Assembly: GCA_003585845.1 (NCBI GenBank)
Contig: NQOP01000001.1
Span: forward strand, 254,686 to 277,844
From: Bifidobacteriaceae bacterium NR021
GTDB lineage: Bacteria; Actinomycetota; Actinomycetes; Actinomycetales; Bifidobacteriaceae
DNA: 23,159 nt
Direction of reading: 5' to 3'
Shown: piece after piece, positions 9,101 to 16,230 of the stretch
Layout of the letters: every line of letters starts with the position of its first letter
How positions within the stretch are numbered: the stretch's first letter is position 1
Notes under the pieces: model-generated
Told to the model about the DNA's origin: nothing
What the model saw: only the letters and a program-made list of their open reading frames with translations
Databases searched by the model: none
Made by a program: the position numbers and the translations under genes

Positions 9101-9671
9101 TAAAGGCTTGATTTCTGTAAACGGCATTAACGCAAATTGCGCTGGCACTGCATGCACGATTTCCGGCACTCCGAAGATTGTGGACGGAAAGCCAAAAGTT
9201 GAGCTAACGTTTACTACTACCGACGAGTACGGTCGCAAAGTGGAAGTTACTGTTGAAATTGATGTGATTTCTGAGAGCAAACCTGCTCCGGCACCTGTAC
9301 CAACTCCGCCGGCTCCAGAGCCACAGCCGGAGCAGCCAACTCCAGCACCTGTGCCAACGCCAACTCCGGAGCCACAGCCGGAGCAGCCAGCTCCAGCGCC
9401 TGTGCCAACGCCTGAGATTCCGTTTGTGCCAGATTTTGCGCCTTCTGTGATTCCTGAAGCTCAAGTTATAGAGCCTGAGGTTGAGCAGCCTGAGCAGCCT
9501 GAGACAGAGACTCCACAACCAGAGCCAGAGTCAAAGCCTGTGCTCGCCAAGACTGGTAGTGACGCGTCTAGAGTTGCATCCGCTGGTATTTTGTCGGCAG
9601 CAATCGCAGCAATTGGTCTCACAGTTGTAAAGACTGGCAAGCACCATCGCAAGCGTCGCAATAATAAATAA
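123..9671 (+). CDS. Giant LAKTG-anchored multidomain surface protein (adhesin candidate)
   Basis: Cell-wall surface protein of 3182 residues. The ATG at 123 is chosen because GAGGAG at 112-117 lies five bases upstream; an in-frame TTG at 105 overlaps that site. Residues 14-31 are basic and 33-53 hydrophobic, with likely Sec cleavage after the ASA ending at 53. Next come a Gln/Glu-rich, probably helical region (about 93-145) and a Ser/Thr/Ala-rich stalk (to about 460). The body contains InlB-B-like modules (714-792, about 1295-1430, about 1435-1525), MucBP-like segments, Rib-like domains (about 1833-1909, 2170-2266, 2530-2643), four GA-like three-helix repeats (2725-2921) and an Ig-like domain (about 2945-3051). 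A Pro-rich region precedes the LAKTG signal (3141-3145), a membrane helix and a basic tail. The fold names come from sequence pattern only. The role is inferred to be host or matrix binding; the ligand is unknown. No neighbour shares its transcript, since a terminator follows. Confidence 0.93.
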   Translation: MSERKDLYGDNKPKRTLRKAHAVKRSRALRRGVAGVAVASTLAMMLPSVVASALQPTQKDIIDASNTTQKMGKGKPDPDELNMQRWGAGVLNKSAQTQKFVELARHDAQMQKLREAQQREINKSEAKQHESQQQEAQQSEIDSQLGSSSEQVNFGHSYETIENTQNARDLQNLQNAKNIESANSNKASNSVQSATHTNTSEIKNATSGSKENVTENTVNAVGSAGSAAVSAPASVQNTNAQPSSTHEENTNAVSAANTSKVRTRRSVESGDGTSNGSSVPSAANVTASPAASSANNAPTSTTAAPANNAPVPSANNTAATPSTAPASNTPAQSAPVTPASAESNAGAGTTATPSTDTTAQGSEQGSAQGSQTNTQGATTGATGEDKSATPSETTSTTGSTSSPTSTPTSGTQNAGTPTTGSATNNTATDPDSQVIKPNEQHPTADNQTTANAQVQTDKKPRATYNLKVRYTIGGAANKQLVQPYELTIDKDGFDKLGKDGKYEYIELPKSAGYRPSVYHSGDYQYYVKKGEGDNSKFVIDDGTDADAVRYLRIDKKLITDYAVKERPAVGGNNGAQAPQTSSSQATTNPQSSSSTEPKAEDGIQYYGELNINYAPKTAKYYVRHLVQDLKHKDEFYDAPNLGIGKVITVKYKDGSTERIHVTEITGTVGSNVSAISTYIPGYEPEHNLISSPLSDSEDESDKLILNLRYYRKAYEVTYDSNGGTDVTAQKVYYQQPVPPVTNPTKRGYTFKGWSVVDPSKKNDSLYADDTTIASLDDYKMPDHNVQFRANWEANKTTSYRVNVWVQKADLVDKEHPESLANYDFVGLVERKNVQTDSDVALDKMNDAGVVDDTSRLNGKSKDDYVKNPELGLTREELQGTDSEHKTGLIAKFNWMNDTDTAVTDLDGYDTEHPGAAGNKGKDLFTRYFHVNKDLTKKLNNEQHDFVPGRPDLGKRSKSKLCADDLNNTLNLVYDRNTYELIFAKPAVLKSSEDAERLNNAAIKREDKNGKTTIYCYAGGGNCSEKYDDNNEDDDGNTINHKGYRVNVRYGQSLTDIWPNANELDFGEDTGSLGWRIGYAGGIEFRDTPPFRFTKKEFADPKFRVVGNKHKLKISDNPDSDPNNTYELKDNQRLITADTSNKQVMPIQVIIKKQSIASAKKSNDSGKNPGKNPGNNPSNNPSEDDYVLSTDSYSKDDTSSPEYPHKSSSIAGFNSVDKEKRIETYDRGDFDDTLLSDLYSHSIEYKKNGEKDWDDLDDDVKEAFKKEYHVGFRNHLAGGGEDSEEYEENGYLVFKYNRQSYDVQFYNADGNAIKDDSGAATEKLPFEYSLTKRGNDKLTDDDDKALYYNAGKVKSYDASVTKDNADDTSKQFDGKYTFTLNGKTYSIVRPDYLPEDYVFKGWAVDQAGTRFINGEDKDITVPVNGIKLYAAWGKPEGIKHTVTLNYNMPETDENGKEKSGTNVVTKKQFDHYYVIKENKDIKVPTRKGYDFYGWEITKNGTTLPYAFGNKVVEDITLNAVWVEDTRYNGTFKHIFLKPGYTFDDYKNATDKSAKAAMVDHISTQTVSGLREHLRYNAEAVYSDETHFSDKQFTSFEASSDENKNTGEFIYQTYNTRKYKVRYVTVGEDGKEKDLLPESEVSSVNRKYDVAFYKPIEGFMPETTQQNIEYATDEDGKQIGEKTITFKYKDVRVLKRKCYPPQDPEHAKDTEYQDPKHPQYRPDHYTRYVFKVADGQSSMGSVVDWQKKDVADGSALVYDAIKGTKAYQMPLPTVEAKPGFEFVKWTSQIGSYAPGSTEIKYATGLERLPIRSEEQNGPEVIYTANFKLKAPVAAAPQVLTPTEQISTTSGESAKKLITNANEYPKGATFSFADGATFDSTPGLHKIKVQVHLDGNTAEAEVLYRVLPDLVYASDWEKFSKSDYGSNNAKDYVPITFTGKNDEGTIIGHDTTGTTPSTDVTTTLTAYVYKGKDVRIRVPQAFGKDHSDNNYHYVFKGWTTKVVEPTTENPNPEQKFDINSSDRYTDANLQNGVTYHAVYKKIDYFSNSSDGGEVPKDAVVAIFKPAPGRLWNDGTSGPKVFYVKKGTDISKIPYSSTDPTNALVRLKENLTNATGTWKRSSMLNDGKKVTEVKDVADVTGDWKDGWKVNESFQEFVADQKDWTEPDVQTDYLVAVQDKRDTLPKLDEYLTNLDALRKEAETKGDIKDVTIEYDLPKGKKPEDFEKKMLSKPSLYTVPLKITVNYKDGVEPKKYKRVARLKVIYQLMYPESLPKETTQETTQTGANAELNKVLDPKYYVQVKFENAQIDGKSPNGKGEFAAGSRKLYYAYKQSASGVRAPQVIGKDYDAQGYHYEFQGWEMRQDATPVANSTSTSNTMNGTNTATPAVPVMTLFAAVPPEPATVPTTPKIKLYSSAEIAGKKFDKNTTFVAHYKLMKNVIDASEDDKIPDGYVATIFLPEIGHRWSNGEYKPKLLYIRHGKDIKDNIKFAQEVADDTSKLLSGFVKWRMYDAKGNESNVNWKHAWDIATPRIFVAEQTGISDIKIPETVIGVGDAIPNLNKLVHNTDPNINVSINRVDGQGKKPEDADNTQDAKDYNTYVYQPGTATVTVDVTRPTDEVDPKTKERKTITTQIQVRLHVLPNVIADNDLPAKDTAEAKFVEKNYSKVTYVAGNGGEMKSPVFTYWVRRGAKDLQMPVPDVLADKGYVFKDWTSITTETPAVPADKRKATEEEREALARMAIMSGKTFVANVIRRSHASTLAALQHLLEEAQKVKNDPIATDVEREKIAQFAESDNKPWVANLIRNSRHSTVEALNNLLKIAKVNGEREILALMAEHENKPWVASIIRKSHNSKIESLKLLLQNAGVDPNKPHDYTVDMSGIIDEQREVLAELADDANKPSVAKIIRSSKKSSLEVLKQLLRNAGVNPEISLPEPQPTYETTITANFEKMKPMKFKLSGSAREGIFTNFRLQNITEGDVNNTTVTVDGKTLTINELVPKGLISVNGINANCAGTACTISGTPKIVDGKPKVELTFTTTDEYGRKVEVTVEIDVISESKPAPAPVPTPPAPEPQPEQPTPAPVPTPTPEPQPEQPAPAPVPTPEIPFVPDFAPSVIPEAQVIEPEVEQPEQPETETPQPEPESKPVLAKTGSDASRVASAGILSAAIAAIGLTVVKTGKHHRKRRNNK
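996..1130 (+). repeat. Degenerate coding repeats in the Ser/Thr/Ala stalk
   Basis: Imperfect in-frame repeats with the core GCAAATAATGC or close variants encode ANNAP-, ANNTA- and SNTPA-like units separated by Ser/Thr/Ala runs. They lie in the low-complexity stalk of the surface protein. Length changes in whole codons would alter stalk length without breaking the frame. Confidence 0.5.
3615..3662 (+). repeat. Four 12-bp in-frame tandem repeats
   Basis: Four consecutive 12-base units lie at 3615, 3627, 3639 and 3651. The first two are identical (GGCAAGAATCCA) and the last two differ by one or two bases. They encode GKNP-GKNP-GNNP-SNNP in a hydrophilic linker of the giant surface protein. Because the period is a multiple of three, copy-number change would keep the gene open. 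Confidence 0.85.
8295..8885 (+). repeat. Four GA-like three-helix repeats
   Basis: Four coding repeats lie at 8295-8429, 8451-8579, 8580-8708 and 8751-8885 (45, 43, 43 and 45 residues). The shared pattern is a first helix with ER/QR-x-x-L/I-A, then NKPWVAxxIRxS or a variant, then an ST-x-x-x-L-x-x-LL-x-x-A helix. Segments such as NLIRNSRHSTVEALNNLL resemble helices 2 and 3 of albumin-binding GA modules (NLINNAKTVEGVKALID). This similarity is by eye; binding is not shown. The repeats interrupt an InlB-B-like domain whose halves are at about 8220-8265 and 8928-8955. Confidence 0.7.
9315..9416 (+). repeat. 51-bp tandem duplication in the Pro-rich wall-spanning region
   Basis: Two 51-base copies (9315-9365 and 9366-9416) encode a 17-residue unit that begins PEPQPEQP and ends APVPTP plus T or E. 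The copies differ at only a few bases. The unit lies just before the sortase signal, where Pro-rich repeats usually span the peptidoglycan. Confidence 0.8.
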
Positions 9672-9684
9672 TCTATTTTAAATT

Positions 9685-9719
9685 TGGAGCGTTTGAATTT
9701 TTCATACGCTCCATTTTTA
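9685..9719 (+). terminator. Rho-independent terminator of the surface-protein gene
   Basis: A perfect 8-bp stem (TGGAGCGT at 9685-9692, ACGCTCCA at 9706-9713) with a 13-base loop is followed by TTTTT. It starts 13 bases after the stop codon of the surface protein and separates that gene from rpmE. Confidence 0.88.
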
Positions 9720-9734
9720 TACGAATTATAAGCG

Positions 9735-9829
9735 CGTCGAGGGTGGTGACTAAAATAATGAAGGTTCCGGTTCACGCTTAGCTATTGGGGCTTTGCGACC
9801 CGGGTCGCCCGAATTCCATAGGAGACATT
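9735..9829 (+). promoter_or_regulatory. rpmE leader with a GC-rich palindrome, candidate L31 autoregulatory RNA
   Basis: The untranslated stretch before rpmE holds a perfect 14-base palindrome, GCGACCCGGGTCGC at 9795-9808, directly upstream of the ribosome binding site (AGGAGA, 9820-9825). It is unusually GC-rich for this window. Structured L31 leaders have been described in several bacterial groups, including actinobacteria, as far as I recall. Assignment to that class is an inference that needs a covariance search. The rpmE promoter was not located with confidence; TTGAAT at 9693-9698 and TTTATA at 9716-9721 are 17 bases apart but overlap the preceding terminator. Confidence 0.45.
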
Positions 9830-10042
9830 ATGAAGCAGGGTATTCATCCCGACTATCACGCAGTGCAGGTTACCTGCTCCTGCGGAGACACTTTTGTAAC
9901 CCGTTCCACCGCTGATGGAGATCACATGACGGTTGACGTGTGCTCAAAGTGCCACCCATTCTATACCGGCAAGCAGAAGATTCTCGACACCGGCGGCCGC
10001 GTGGCTCGCTTCGAGAAGCGCTACGGTAAGAAGACTAAGTAG
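9830..10042 (+). CDS. rpmE: Large ribosomal subunit protein L31 (zinc-binding form)
   Basis: Seventy-residue L31, a component of the 50S subunit near the subunit interface. The ATG at 9830 follows AGGAGA at 9820-9825 and gives the conserved start [10 protein letters not shown]; an in-frame extension to 9785 is unrelated to L31 and would run through the leader. Cysteines C16, C18, C38 and C41 (CSC near the N-terminus, CSKC later) identify the zinc-containing type, and HPFYTGKQK is the typical L31 core. The basic C-terminus ends in KKTK. It has its own terminator just downstream, so it can be expressed separately from prfA. Zinc-containing L31 is often replaced by a zinc-free paralogue under zinc limitation in other bacteria; no such paralogue is seen here. 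Confidence 0.97.
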   Translation: MKQGIHPDYHAVQVTCSCGDTFVTRSTADGDHMTVDVCSKCHPFYTGKQKILDTGGRVARFEKRYGKKTK

Positions 10043-10050
10043 CTTTTGTG

Positions 10051-10098
10051 ACGCCAGCCCTGCTTTCGTGTAACTCGCGGAATCGGGGCTGGCGTTTT
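10051..10098 (+). terminator. Rho-independent terminator after rpmE
   Basis: A perfect 10-bp stem (ACGCCAGCCC at 10051-10060, GGGCTGGCGT at 10086-10095) encloses a 25-base loop and runs into TTTT. It starts nine bases after the rpmE stop codon. Transcription of prfA must therefore come from readthrough or from a promoter between 10099 and 10120, where TGCTAAATT at 10102-10110 looks like a weak extended -10. Confidence 0.9.
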
Positions 10099-10135
10099 AT
10101 GTGCTAAATTAAATATTTTTAACTTAAGGAATATG

Positions 10136-11233
10136 ATGGCTGAGTCAGTAGAGGAACAGTTCCCGGCAGCAGTTACCGCGTTAGAAGAGTATCGCGATAT
10201 TGAAAGTCGTATGGGTAGTCCGGAAGTTGCATCAAATCCGGACGCTATTCGAAAACTCGGCCGCAGGCACGCAGAACTCGGCTCAATCGTAAACGCTTAC
10301 CTCAACTACAAGCAGCTTTGCGACGACTTTGAAGCAGCAAACGAGATGGCAAGCGACGATCCAGATTTCGCTGAAGAAGCTAAGCGATTAGAAGAGCAAC
10401 TTCCAGCAGCAAAAGAAAAGCTTCGCACGGCGCTAATTCCTAGGGATCCGGATGATGCGCGCGATATGATTATGGAAATTAAAGCTGGCACAGGTGGCGA
10501 AGAAGCTGCACTATTTGCTGGCGATTTATTGCGTATGTACATGCGTTACGCAGAAAAGCGCGGCTGGACTACCGTAATCCAAAGCGAAAATTCAACGGAA
10601 CTTGGCGGCGTAAAAGACGTGCAGCTTGCGATTCGCGCGAAAGGTACACCTGCTCCAGAAGATGGCGTGTGGGCCAGCATGAAGTATGAGGGTGGAGTGC
10701 ATCGCGTGCAGCGAATCCCAGTTACGGAATCGCAGGGGCGCATACAGACTTCCGCAGCTGGCGTAATCGTGTTCCCAGAAGCAGACGAAGATGACGACGA
10801 GATTGAAATCGATCCAAAAGATCTGAAAATCGACATTTTCATGAGCTCTGGTCCTGGCGGACAGTCCGTTAACACTACTTATTCCGCGGTTCGCATGACG
10901 CATATTCCAACCGGAATTGTTGTTAGCATGCAAGACGAAAAGTCGCAGATTCAAAACCGTGCGGCAGCTCTTCGAGTGTTAAAGTCGCGCTTGCTTGCCA
11001 TGAAGCACGAGCAGGAAGCGGCTGAGGCGGCAGATATGCGTCACTCGCAGGTGCGTTCGTTGGACCGTTCTGAGCGAATCCGCACGTACAATTTCCCAGA
11101 AAATCGTATTGTGGATCATCGCACGAATTACAAGGCTTACAATCTTGACCAGGTTCTTGACGGCGACTTGCAGCCTGTTATCGACAGTGATATTCAGGCA
11201 GATGAAGCCGACCGCTTAGCGCAAGCCAAGTAA
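10136..11233 (+). CDS. prfA: Peptide chain release factor 1 (RF1)
   Basis: RF1 reads UAA and UAG stop codons in the ribosomal A site and triggers release of the finished protein. The 365-residue protein has the RF1-type codon-recognition tripeptide PVT at 195-197 (within [18 protein letters not shown]) rather than the SPF of RF2, and the catalytic GGQ loop at 241-243. Two adjacent ATGs exist at 10133 and 10136. The second is preferred because AAGGA at 10126-10130 is five bases from it and only two from the first. Length is normal for the family. It precedes prmC, whose product methylates the glutamine of this GGQ, so the pair forms a functional unit. Confidence 0.97.
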   Translation: MAESVEEQFPAAVTALEEYRDIESRMGSPEVASNPDAIRKLGRRHAELGSIVNAYLNYKQLCDDFEAANEMASDDPDFAEEAKRLEEQLPAAKEKLRTALIPRDPDDARDMIMEIKAGTGGEEAALFAGDLLRMYMRYAEKRGWTTVIQSENSTELGGVKDVQLAIRAKGTPAPEDGVWASMKYEGGVHRVQRIPVTESQGRIQTSAAGVIVFPEADEDDDEIEIDPKDLKIDIFMSSGPGGQSVNTTYSAVRMTHIPTGIVVSMQDEKSQIQNRAAALRVLKSRLLAMKHEQEAAEAADMRHSQVRSLDRSERIRTYNFPENRIVDHRTNYKAYNLDQVLDGDLQPVIDSDIQADEADRLAQAK

Positions 11234-11292
11234 GTAGCCGAGTAAGTTAAGTAAGTACGTTAAGTAAGTAACTTAAGTAAACTAAGTAAAAT
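11228..11292 (+). repeat. Degenerate TAAGTAA tandem repeats after prfA
   Basis: The prfA-prmC spacer is almost entirely a run of TTAAGTAAGTA-like units, for example 11246-11258, 11259-11272, 11273-11282 and 11283-11292. The run starts at the last sense codon and stop of prfA (AAGTAAGTA). It places TAA or TAG stops in several frames. No promoter or hairpin was recognised here. Confidence 0.8.
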
Positions 11293-11310
11293 TTCTAAAC
11301 GGTTCTTAAA

Positions 11311-12216
11311 ATGCGCGAACTTTTGCAAAATGCTATTGCGCGTCTTCGCGAAGCAGGTGTGGAGTCGGCGGAATACGACGCGCGTTTGCTGCTGGCTAAA
11401 GCTTGCGGCGTAAGCTTAGCTGAGCTGAACAAGGCGCTAATACTTGGCGATTTAACCGATTTTTCGCATGATTACGCTAGTAGATATAGCGATTTTGTAA
11501 CTAGGCGTGCTTCTCGCGAGCCGTTGCAGCATATTGTTGGCCGCGCGCCTTTTCGTTACTTAGATTTGCAAGTTGGCAAAGGCGTTTTTGTGCCGCGGCC
11601 TGAAACGGAAATTGTTGTTGATGCTGGATTGGATTGGCTGCGAGAATCTGGTATTAGCAAGCCCACGGTAGTCGATTTATGCGCAGGTTCGGGAGCAATC
11701 GGATTGTCGATTGCAACGGAAGTTGCAGACGCGCAAGTGTGGGCTGTAGAAAAGTCGCCTGAAGCTTTTCAATATTTGCGAAAAAATTTTGAAGAAACTG
11801 CAAAGAATTACGAAAATATGCAGATTCACAGTCGATACCATGCTGTTCTTGCAGATGCAACTAAAGCGCATGTTTCGGATTTAACTCCTGAACTTCACGC
11901 AATTTGCGGCAAAGCAGACTTAGTCATTACGAATCCTCCATACGTACCAGAAAATCAAGTGCCGGAACAGATTGAAGTGCGAGAATATGATCCTCCGCTT
12001 GCGTTGTACGGCGGTTCTGCGGACGGCTTAGCTATTCCGGAGCAGATTATGCGTGCGGCTTTTGCGCTGCTTCGCTGTGGGGGAGCGATGGTGATGGAGC
12101 ACGATATTTCGCAAGGAGATTCGCTTAAAAAGTATGCGGAAAGCGTAGGTTTTTCGCGTGCTAGAGTTGGAAACGACTTAACTGGCAGACCGCGATACAC
12201 TTTTGCGCAAAAGTAA
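11311..12216 (+). CDS. prmC: Release factor glutamine N5-methyltransferase
   Basis: PrmC (HemK) uses S-adenosylmethionine to methylate the GGQ glutamine of RF1 and RF2, which speeds peptide release. The 301-residue protein has a helical N-terminal substrate-recognition domain (about 1-85) and a Rossmann methyltransferase domain. The SAM-binding motif is VDLCAGSGAIGL at 121-132, and the catalytic NPPY is at 208-211, followed by the family's VPENQ and YDPPLALYGG segments. Length is normal. The ATG at 11311 has no clear Shine-Dalgarno sequence, so translation may be weak or coupled. It lies 77 bases after prfA with no terminator between, consistent with one transcript. Confidence 0.96.
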   Translation: MRELLQNAIARLREAGVESAEYDARLLLAKACGVSLAELNKALILGDLTDFSHDYASRYSDFVTRRASREPLQHIVGRAPFRYLDLQVGKGVFVPRPETEIVVDAGLDWLRESGISKPTVVDLCAGSGAIGLSIATEVADAQVWAVEKSPEAFQYLRKNFEETAKNYENMQIHSRYHAVLADATKAHVSDLTPELHAICGKADLVITNPPYVPENQVPEQIEVREYDPPLALYGGSADGLAIPEQIMRAAFALLRCGGAMVMEHDISQGDSLKKYAESVGFSRARVGNDLTGRPRYTFAQK

Positions 12217-12251
12217 GATTTGACTCAAACGAAAGACTTTACTCAAACAGA
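12216..12251 (+). repeat. Tandem 18-bp repeat directly after the prmC stop
   Basis: Two 18-base units, 12216-12233 and 12234-12251, share AGA-T/C-TT-x-ACTCAAAC and match at 14 of 18 positions. The first begins on the last base of the prmC stop codon. A further 11-base repeat, AAAAGCAACAA at 12271 and 12289, also has an 18-base offset. The spacer up to the next gene is otherwise A-rich and shows no hairpin. Confidence 0.75.
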
Positions 12252-12310
12252 ATAAAATAAGCAAATAAACAAAAGCAACAAGATAAATAAAAGCAACAAA
12301 AGAGGCAAAA

Positions 12311-12979
12311 ATGAGCAAAATTTGCAATATCAACGAGGAGTCACTGCAAATGGCAGCGCAAATTATTAACGAGGGTGGCGTAATCGTAGTGCCGACTGAC
12401 ACCGTATACGGCGTTGCTTGCGACCCGTTTAACGAAGCTGCAGTTGCAAAAATTTACGAGCTTAAGCGCAGACCGCGCACGAAGGCGCTGCAAATTTTAA
12501 TGAGCGGAGTGAAAGATTTAGAAAAACTTGGGCTGTATTTGCCGTCTCCGCTGGATATTTTAGGTAAAAAGTTCCTTCCGGGTGGATATTCTCCGATTGC
12601 GCGCGCGAAGAAAGGCTCGGTTGCGTCTAAACTTGCAACGTTGTGCAAAACGAATGAGACTGATGAGAAAACTCAAGCAACTGAAGCAACTCAAGGCGTG
12701 CGCGTGCCTGATTGCCCGGAATTAATGCAAATTCTGCGCGTTACAGGTCCTTTGGCTGCTTCTAGCGCGAATCGCAGTGGTAATGAAAGTGCAGACAGTG
12801 TGGAAGAAGCGTTTGCGGCTTTCGGCAACGAAATTCCACTGTATTTGAACGCAGGTCCGACTCGCTCGCACGTGGCAAGCACAGTAGTTGGCGCGGATTC
12901 AAACGATAAAGACGGCATTGTGATTTTGCGCGAAGGTGTGATTTCGGAGAGCGAAATTCGCAATGCGTTAAGTGAGTAA
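12311..12979 (+). CDS. Threonylcarbamoyl-AMP synthase (TsaC/Sua5/YrdC family)
   Basis: This enzyme makes threonylcarbamoyl-AMP from threonine, bicarbonate and ATP, the first step of the t6A modification at position 37 of ANN-decoding tRNAs. The 222-residue protein is the short form without the C-terminal Sua5 domain. Family features are VPTDTVYGVACDPFN near residues 28-42, the basic ELKRRPRTKALQIL segment, LAASSANRSG and the ASTVV motif. The usual PGP segment reads PGGYSPIARAKKG, and a Thr/Glu-rich insert (NETDEKTQATEATQG) is present, both somewhat atypical. AGAGG at 12301-12305 supports the ATG. It follows prmC as in Mycobacterium and probably shares its transcript. Confidence 0.93.
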   Translation: MSKICNINEESLQMAAQIINEGGVIVVPTDTVYGVACDPFNEAAVAKIYELKRRPRTKALQILMSGVKDLEKLGLYLPSPLDILGKKFLPGGYSPIARAKKGSVASKLATLCKTNETDEKTQATEATQGVRVPDCPELMQILRVTGPLAASSANRSGNESADSVEEAFAAFGNEIPLYLNAGPTRSHVASTVVGADSNDKDGIVILREGVISESEIRNALSE

Positions 12980-12991
12980 GTTTATTAACTT

Positions 12992-13019
12992 ATTTCTGGT
13001 ACTAAATTTCTGGTACTAA
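12992..13019 (+). repeat. Perfect 14-bp tandem duplication after the tsaC/sua5 gene
   Basis: ATTTCTGGTACTAA occurs twice in direct succession (12992-13005 and 13006-13019), 12 bases after the stop codon of the upstream gene. The rest of the spacer to 13107 is A-rich, with no terminator-like hairpin found. Confidence 0.9.
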
Positions 13020-13107
13020 CAAATCGCTACAATCAAAATAAGCAAGCGAAAAATTTAGCAAACGCTGCTAAAACCAACGAAGTAATCGCATAGCAAAGGA
13101 CGCATTC

Positions 13108-14211
13108 ATGAGGGTATACCTGTTTATTGCAGCAATTGCAGGCGGTGCTACGTGGCTTATTATGCCTCTTGTTCGTCATCTTGCAATCCGCATGGGTGCT
13201 GTTGGCAAAGTTCGCGCTCGCGACGTGCATACTATTCCAACGCCACGTATGGGTGGTGTAGGTATGCTTTTTGGTTTCGCAGTTGCGATGGCTTTCGCTA
13301 GTTCTATGCCGTTTATTTCCGGGCTTTTTGCAGGAACGCACCAGCCGTGGGTTGTGCTAGCAGGAGCCGTTATGATATGCCTGCTTGGGGTATGTGACGA
13401 CATTTGGGATTTAGATTGGATGCTAAAGCTTGCCGGTCAGCTGCTTATAGCTGTTTTTGTAGCGTGGGGAGGGTTGCAAATTGTAACTTTACCGCTCGGC
13501 TCGCTCGTAACGGCATCTCCAAGCGTGTCAATCGCAATAACTGCAATACTAATCGTTGCTTCAATTAATGCAGTAAATTTTGTAGACGGATTAGACGGCT
13601 TGGCTTCCGGAATTGTTGCAATCGGCGGCATTGCCTTCGCAACATACTCTTACATGCTTGCGCGCACGTCGCCATCATACGCATCAATGGCAACACTTAT
13701 TGACGTTGCAATGGTAGGTATGTGCGTCGGATTTATTATGCACAATTGGCATCCTGCGAAACTTTTTATGGGCGATTCCGGCTCCATGCTAATCGGCTAC
13801 TTAATTACTTGCGCGTCGATTATTATGACCGGCCATTTGGATCCGTCTGCCGTTCACACGAGTATTTATTTGCCTGTATTTATGCCGATTTTGTTGCCGA
13901 TTCTTGTGCTGTTCTTGCCGGTTCTTGATATGTGTTTGGCGATTACGCGGCGTGTTGCTAAGGGGCAGTCGCCAATGCACCCGGATCGAATGCACTTGCA
14001 TCACCGCATGCTGCGCATTGGGCATTCTGTGCAGGGTGCTGTGCTGATTTTGTGGGGATGGGCGGCGCTGATTGCGTTTGGCTCTATTATGATTCTGTTC
14101 TTTAAAGCTGTGTATGTGCTTGTTGGAATGATTCTTGCTGCTGCGTTGCTTACTGTGCTCACAATGATGCCGTACTTGCGTCGCCGCCTGCCTGAACTTC
14201 GCAATTCGTAG
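13108..14211 (+). CDS. Undecaprenyl-phosphate GlcNAc-1-phosphate transferase-like membrane enzyme (WecA/TagO/Rfe)
   Basis: Polytopic membrane enzyme of 367 residues that transfers a sugar-1-phosphate, probably GlcNAc-1-P from UDP-GlcNAc, to undecaprenyl phosphate. This starts assembly of a lipid-linked wall polysaccharide. Around ten hydrophobic segments are visible. Family motifs are IPTPRMGGVGM near residues 48-58, the catalytic FVDGLDGLA at 158-166, GDSGSM at 222-227 and the HLHHRM cytoplasmic loop. AAAGGA at 13095-13100 supports the ATG. In Mycobacterium the orthologue (rfe) occupies the same place after the sua5-like gene and before the ATP synthase operon. Here guaB follows instead. The exact sugar cannot be told from sequence. 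Confidence 0.92.
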   Translation: MRVYLFIAAIAGGATWLIMPLVRHLAIRMGAVGKVRARDVHTIPTPRMGGVGMLFGFAVAMAFASSMPFISGLFAGTHQPWVVLAGAVMICLLGVCDDIWDLDWMLKLAGQLLIAVFVAWGGLQIVTLPLGSLVTASPSVSIAITAILIVASINAVNFVDGLDGLASGIVAIGGIAFATYSYMLARTSPSYASMATLIDVAMVGMCVGFIMHNWHPAKLFMGDSGSMLIGYLITCASIIMTGHLDPSAVHTSIYLPVFMPILLPILVLFLPVLDMCLAITRRVAKGQSPMHPDRMHLHHRMLRIGHSVQGAVLILWGWAALIAFGSIMILFFKAVYVLVGMILAAALLTVLTMMPYLRRRLPELRNS

Positions 14212-14237
14212 CAACTGCTTAATTTTGTTTTTCTTAA

Positions 14238-15992
<1,755 letters not shown>

Positions 15993-16028
15993 ATCGCGTG
16001 GTGCGCAAGTTGCGCGTTGTGCGCTATT

Positions 16029-16061
16029 AAGTCGCGTATAAGTCGCGTATAAGTCGCGTAT
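16029..16061 (+). repeat. Three perfect 11-bp tandem repeats after guaB
   Basis: AAGTCGCGTAT occurs three times in a row (16029-16039, 16040-16050, 16051-16061). The preceding stretch from the guaB stop (15993-16028) is a looser set of GTGCGC/TTGCGC words. The array lies between the stop codon and the guaB terminator. Confidence 0.92.
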
Positions 16062-16084
16062 AAATTGCAACTATTTTTGCATTA

Positions 16085-16140
16085 AACGGCGAAAAGTTAC
16101 GCAAGTTATCTACAACTTGCTGCTTTTCGTCGTTTTTTGT
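16085..16140 (+). terminator. Rho-independent terminator after guaB
   Basis: A long stem pairs AACGGCGAAAAG (16085-16096) with CTTTTCGTCGTT (16123-16134, one G-U pair) and, inside a small bulge, GCAAGTT (16101-16107) with AACTTGC (16114-16120). The loop is six bases and a run of six T follows. It isolates guaB from the toxin-antitoxin operon. Confidence 0.9.
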
Positions 16141-16156
16141 TTGTTTAAACATTATG

Positions 16157-16192
16157 ATTGCTGTTGTATGTATATTGTATTACAATAGCAAT
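16157..16192 (+). promoter_or_regulatory. Promoter embedded in an inverted-repeat operator of the dinJ-yafQ operon
   Basis: The arms ATTGCTGTTGTA (16157-16168) and TACAATAGCAAT (16181-16192) are complementary at 11 of 12 positions, separated by 12 bases. A promoter fits exactly inside: -35 TTGCTG at 16158-16163, a 17-base spacer and -10 TACAAT at 16181-16186. A smaller perfect palindrome, TTGTATTACAA, lies at 16175-16185. DinJ-type antitoxins and their toxin complexes repress their own operons by binding such palindromes, so negative autoregulation is the likely mode. Confidence 0.8.
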
Positions 16193-16230
16193 TTAATAAA
16201 AATAAAAATCATTAGAAAGTGTGTATAAAA

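Noticed and set aside
9785..9829. In-frame upstream extension of rpmE
   Set aside because: The extension is not L31-like and would run through the palindromic leader; AGGAGA marks the ATG at 9830.
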